From a bacterium HR27 (GTDB taxonomy: Bacteria; Chloroflexota; Chloroflexia; Thermomicrobiales; Thermomicrobiaceae), in NCBI GenBank assembly GCA_002898975.1, contig BEID01000023.1, positions 1 through 9,369 of the forward strand: DNA of 9,369 bases, read 5' to 3'. The notes under the pieces were generated by a model. That model had not been told where the DNA came from and did no database searches. It saw nothing but the letters and a program-made list of their open reading frames with translations. Shown here piece by piece: positions 7,960-9,369 of this stretch. The translations under genes were made by a program, and so were the position numbers. The stretch's first letter is position 1; each line of letters starts with the position of its first letter.

Positions 7960-8726
7960 GGAAGCTCCAGCGAGGCAGGCCAACCGAATACCTGTACGGT
8001 CGGAATGCGGTTGCCGAGGCGCTGCGCGGCAGACGACGTCATCGTCGCCTGTTCGTCGCTCAGGGTACCGAGGAGCACGCACGTGTGGCCGCAATCATCG
8101 AGCAGGCGCGGCGCGCTGGTATTCCCTTTTCGCTCGTACCTCGGGAAGAACTCGATCGCATGGTCGGCTCGGTCAACCACCAGGGTGTCGTGCTGGAAAC
8201 GAGTCCCTATCCGTATGTCGAACTTGCCAGCTTCCTGCCACCCGGGCCGACGAGCGTCCTTCTCGTCCTCGACCATCTCGAGGACCCGCAAAACCTCGCG
8301 ACCCTTCTCCGTACCGGTGAAGCCGTCGGCATCGAAGGGGTCATCATTCCAGAACGACGATCGGCCGGTATCACACCGGCAGTTGTGAATGCCTCAGCGG
8401 GAGCCGTCGAGCACTTGCGCATCGCTCTTGTGACCAATCTCGGCCGTGCCGTCGACGAGCTGCAAGAGGCGGGATACTGGGCAATCGCGCTCGAACCAGG
8501 TCCGCAGGCACAATCGTTATTCGTCGCCCCGCTGCCACGTCCGCTCGTGCTTATGGTCGGTTCCGAGGGACGTGGACTCTCCCCTATCCTGGTGCGGCGG
8601 GCCGACGTGCAGGTGATGATCCCGATGTTCGGGCGCATCACGTCGTTGAACGCCGCGGTTGCCGGTTCGATCGCCCTGTACGAAATCGTTCGCCGGGAAC
8701 TGGTATCCGAGATGAGCACAGGGTAG
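7956..8726 (+). CDS. rlmB: 23S rRNA (guanosine-2'-O-)-methyltransferase RlmB, SpoU/TrmH family
   Basis: With ATG at 7956 the product has 256 residues, normal for RlmB. This family uses S-adenosylmethionine to methylate the ribose of a guanosine (G2251 in E. coli) in the 23S rRNA peptidyl-transferase region. The N-terminal substrate-binding domain starts with [13 protein letters not shown] (11-23) and includes NHQGVV (74-79). The SPOUT knot domain carries motif 1 ([16 protein letters not shown], 105-120, with N113 and R119), motif 2 ([12 protein letters not shown], 199-210, with E204) and motif 3 ([16 protein letters not shown], 222-237, with S230 and N232). In E. coli RlmB motif 3 has SLNVSVA, so SLNAAVA is a mild variation. 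The frame is open upstream, but this ATG overlaps the cysS stop by 4 bases and matches the family N-terminus. Trm/Rlm specificity cannot be decided from sequence alone, but the N-terminal domain and the cysS context favour RlmB. Confidence 0.93.
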   Translation: MRKLQRGRPTEYLYGRNAVAEALRGRRRHRRLFVAQGTEEHARVAAIIEQARRAGIPFSLVPREELDRMVGSVNHQGVVLETSPYPYVELASFLPPGPTSVLLVLDHLEDPQNLATLLRTGEAVGIEGVIIPERRSAGITPAVVNASAGAVEHLRIALVTNLGRAVDELQEAGYWAIALEPGPQAQSLFVAPLPRPLVLMVGSEGRGLSPILVRRADVQVMIPMFGRITSLNAAVAGSIALYEIVRRELVSEMSTG

Positions 8727-8727
8727 A

Positions 8728-8740
8728 GCGGCGATACAGC
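8728..8740 (+). repeat. 13-bp inverted repeat, left copy
   Basis: GCGGCGATACAGC begins right after the rlmB stop. Its exact reverse complement lies at 9106-9118, on the other side of the DUF4258 gene. The match ends abruptly at both borders. Confidence 0.6.
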
Positions 8741-8768
8741 CTTCCGACCGACGGACGCCTCTCAGCCG

Positions 8769-9059
8769 TTAGGCCGCACGATCGAGTAAGGTGTCACGCT
8801 TGCGCCCTGCGCGACGGGGACCTTCACGATTCTTGTACACGGTGAGAATGGAACCGCCGTCGTCATCCAGAACGATGACCAAACCATCGAGACGCTCGAC
8901 CCAACTACCCAGGTAACGGTATCGCGCCACTTCCTGCTTGCCGAAGAACACGACCAGACTGTCCGGACCACGGTAAAACCGGCCATGTTCGAGCGCAAAC
9001 CGCAGTGTCTCAGGGCGCACCGCACGCTGTGCGCACCGTTCCAGAGCGTGCCGGGTCAA
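8769..9059 (-). CDS. DUF4258 domain-containing protein (orphan, toxin-like)
   Basis: The product has 96 residues from TTG 9059. Its pattern fits the DUF4258 family: an N-terminal TRHALERCAQRAV (His4, Arg8, Arg12), a helix ending FALEHGRFYRG, a strand VARYRYLG, then LVIVLDDDGGSILTVYKNR (residues 60-78) with the family's TVY. The C-terminus is rich in Arg and Lys. DUF4258 proteins are small, often lie in toxin-antitoxin-like or mobile neighbourhoods and are distantly compared with RelE/BrnT-type RNases. Activity is unproven here. It stands alone, convergent with rlmB, and no antitoxin-like gene (for example YgiT-type zinc finger or helix-turn-helix) is next to it. It has a near-consensus promoter. 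The best Shine-Dalgarno site (AGGGAGGA, 9094-9087) is 6 bases from an ATC at 9080, not from the TTG. In-frame sequence from 9080 adds IAEKIAR, and a TAG at 9104-9102 closes the frame upstream. Confidence 0.75.
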   Translation of the reverse strand: MTRHALERCAQRAVRPETLRFALEHGRFYRGPDSLVVFFGKQEVARYRYLGSWVERLDGLVIVLDDDGGSILTVYKNREGPRRAGRKRDTLLDRAA

Positions 9060-9086
9060 TCGAGCGATCTTCTCGGCGATGGTTCG

Positions 9087-9094
9087 TCCTCCCT
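9087..9094 (-). promoter_or_regulatory. Strong Shine-Dalgarno site of the DUF4258 gene
   Basis: AGGGAGGA on the minus strand is the best ribosome binding site in the window. It lies 6 bases from an in-frame ATC codon (9080-9078) but 27 bases from the first conventional start, TTG 9059. A weaker GAGAAG (9074-9069) lies 9 bases before that TTG. Confidence 0.6.
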
Positions 9095-9105
9095 TTCTGG
9101 ACTAC

Positions 9106-9118
9106 GCTGTATCGCCGC
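9106..9118 (-). repeat. 13-bp inverted repeat, right copy
   Basis: Read on the minus strand this is GCGGCGATACAGC, identical to 8728-8740. It falls in the predicted 5' leader of the DUF4258 transcript, while the other copy lies beyond that gene's stop. Confidence 0.6.
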
Positions 9119-9137
9119 CTGATCCCCGTGCGACCCA

Positions 9138-9166
9138 AGTATCGCTCGGCAACCCGGTCGTGTCAA
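9138..9166 (-). promoter_or_regulatory. Near-consensus promoter of the DUF4258 gene
   Basis: On the minus strand a perfect TTGACA (9166-9161) is followed after exactly 17 bases by GATACT (9143-9138; four of six). Transcription would begin near 9131, giving a leader of about 50 bases that includes the right inverted-repeat copy and the Shine-Dalgarno site. Confidence 0.65.
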
Positions 9167-9227
9167 GTAGCGCCGCGAACGAGCCCGTCACCCAGCAGGC
9201 TGTACCGCGTGTGCCGGGCTGGCAACA

Positions 9228-9257
9228 TTGCGATGAGCACGCAGCACTCGGTATAGT
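9228..9257 (+). promoter_or_regulatory. Promoter of rplI
   Basis: TTGCGA (9228-9233) and TATAGT (9252-9257) are spaced by 18 bases and match the consensus hexamers at four and five of six bases. The expected start is near 9264, about 59 bases before rplI. It is divergent from the DUF4258 promoter. No terminator or gene is seen between the two. Confidence 0.5.
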
Positions 9258-9267
9258 TGACGACGTG

Positions 9268-9290
9268 GTACACTGGGTGTACGGACACCC
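9268..9290 (+). promoter_or_regulatory. Two overlapping, mutually exclusive hairpins in the rplI leader
   Basis: Hairpin A pairs GTACAC (9268-9273) with GTGTAC (9277-9282) across TGG. Hairpin B pairs GGGTGT (9275-9280) with ACACCC (9285-9290) across ACGG. They share 9275-9282, so only one can form. At the DNA level hairpin A is also a 15-bp dyad at about +5 to +19, a plausible operator position. Confidence 0.4.
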
Positions 9291-9322
9291 GTCGATGCGG
9301 AGCGAAGGGCAGAGGAGAAGCG

Positions 9323-9369
9323 ATGGAGGTCATTTTGCTACGCGACGTCCCCAACGTCGGCAAGGCGGG
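9323..9369 (+). CDS. rplI: 50S ribosomal protein L9 (5' end only)
   Basis: Only the first 15 codons are in the window. They read MEVILLRDVPNVGKA, followed by a codon beginning GG (Gly). This matches the very conserved N-terminus of bacterial L9 (pattern VILLxDVxNLGKxG), which binds 23S rRNA near the base of the L1 stalk and helps maintain reading frame. The ATG has AGGAG (9313-9317) 5 bases upstream. The gene continues past the right edge, so nothing can be said of the C-terminal domain. Although short, the match is distinctive and the start and ribosome binding site are well placed. Confidence 0.88.
   Translation, partial: MEVILLRDVPNVGKA

Noticed and set aside
8740..8770. Terminator hairpin between the convergent rlmB and DUF4258 genes
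   Set aside because: Only 3-4 bp stems could be found and there is no T tract, so none is called.
9119..9250. tRNA or small RNA gene in the DUF4258-rplI gap
   Set aside because: No T-arm consensus, cloverleaf or terminator was found. The stretch is explained by the two divergent promoters.

Overview
The window is GC-rich bacterial chromosome with tightly packed, mostly housekeeping genes. Gene content and protein style (a three-gene MoxR / DUF58 / TgpA-like operon, a 917-residue DNA polymerase I, CysS directly coupled to RlmB, and an FmdB-type zinc ribbon) suggest a Chloroflexota bacterium, perhaps of the Thermomicrobia type. That placement is an impression from recalled family features, not a database result. 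No rRNA, tRNA, CRISPR array or transposase gene was seen.

Layout: (1) Positions 1-3113, minus strand: an operon read right to left, with a MoxR-family AAA+ ATPase (3113-2118), a DUF58 protein (2121-862, overlapping moxR by 4 bases) and a seven-helix membrane protein (852-10) that looks like the N-terminal part of a TgpA-like transglutaminase. The third gene meets a stop at position 10. Codon statistics suggest its real reading frame continues past the left edge in another frame, so a frameshift is likely. (2) Positions 3114-3363: a divergent promoter region with a perfect TATAAT box facing each way. (3) Positions 3364-7959, plus strand: polA with all three activities apparently intact, an FmdB-family zinc ribbon with its own promoter and a strong terminator, then cysS. 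(4) rlmB (7956-8726) overlaps cysS by ATGA. (5) On the minus strand, 9059-8769, lies a lone DUF4258 gene with a near-consensus promoter, a strong Shine-Dalgarno site that points to an ATC codon rather than the TTG start, and a perfect 13-bp inverted repeat on either side. (6) rplI (ribosomal protein L9) starts at 9323 and runs off the right edge. It is preceded by a promoter and a leader with two mutually exclusive hairpins.

How they work together: the left operon is a chaperone-like AAA+ ATPase with membrane-associated partners, probably acting at the cell envelope. The rightward genes serve DNA repair and replication (PolA), tRNA charging (CysS), 23S rRNA 2'-O-methylation (RlmB) and the large ribosomal subunit (L9). 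The DUF4258 gene is the only accessory-looking element. I do not see a clear new multi-gene system. The spots most worth a second look are the DUF4258 cassette, the frameshifted TgpA-like gene and the rplI leader.
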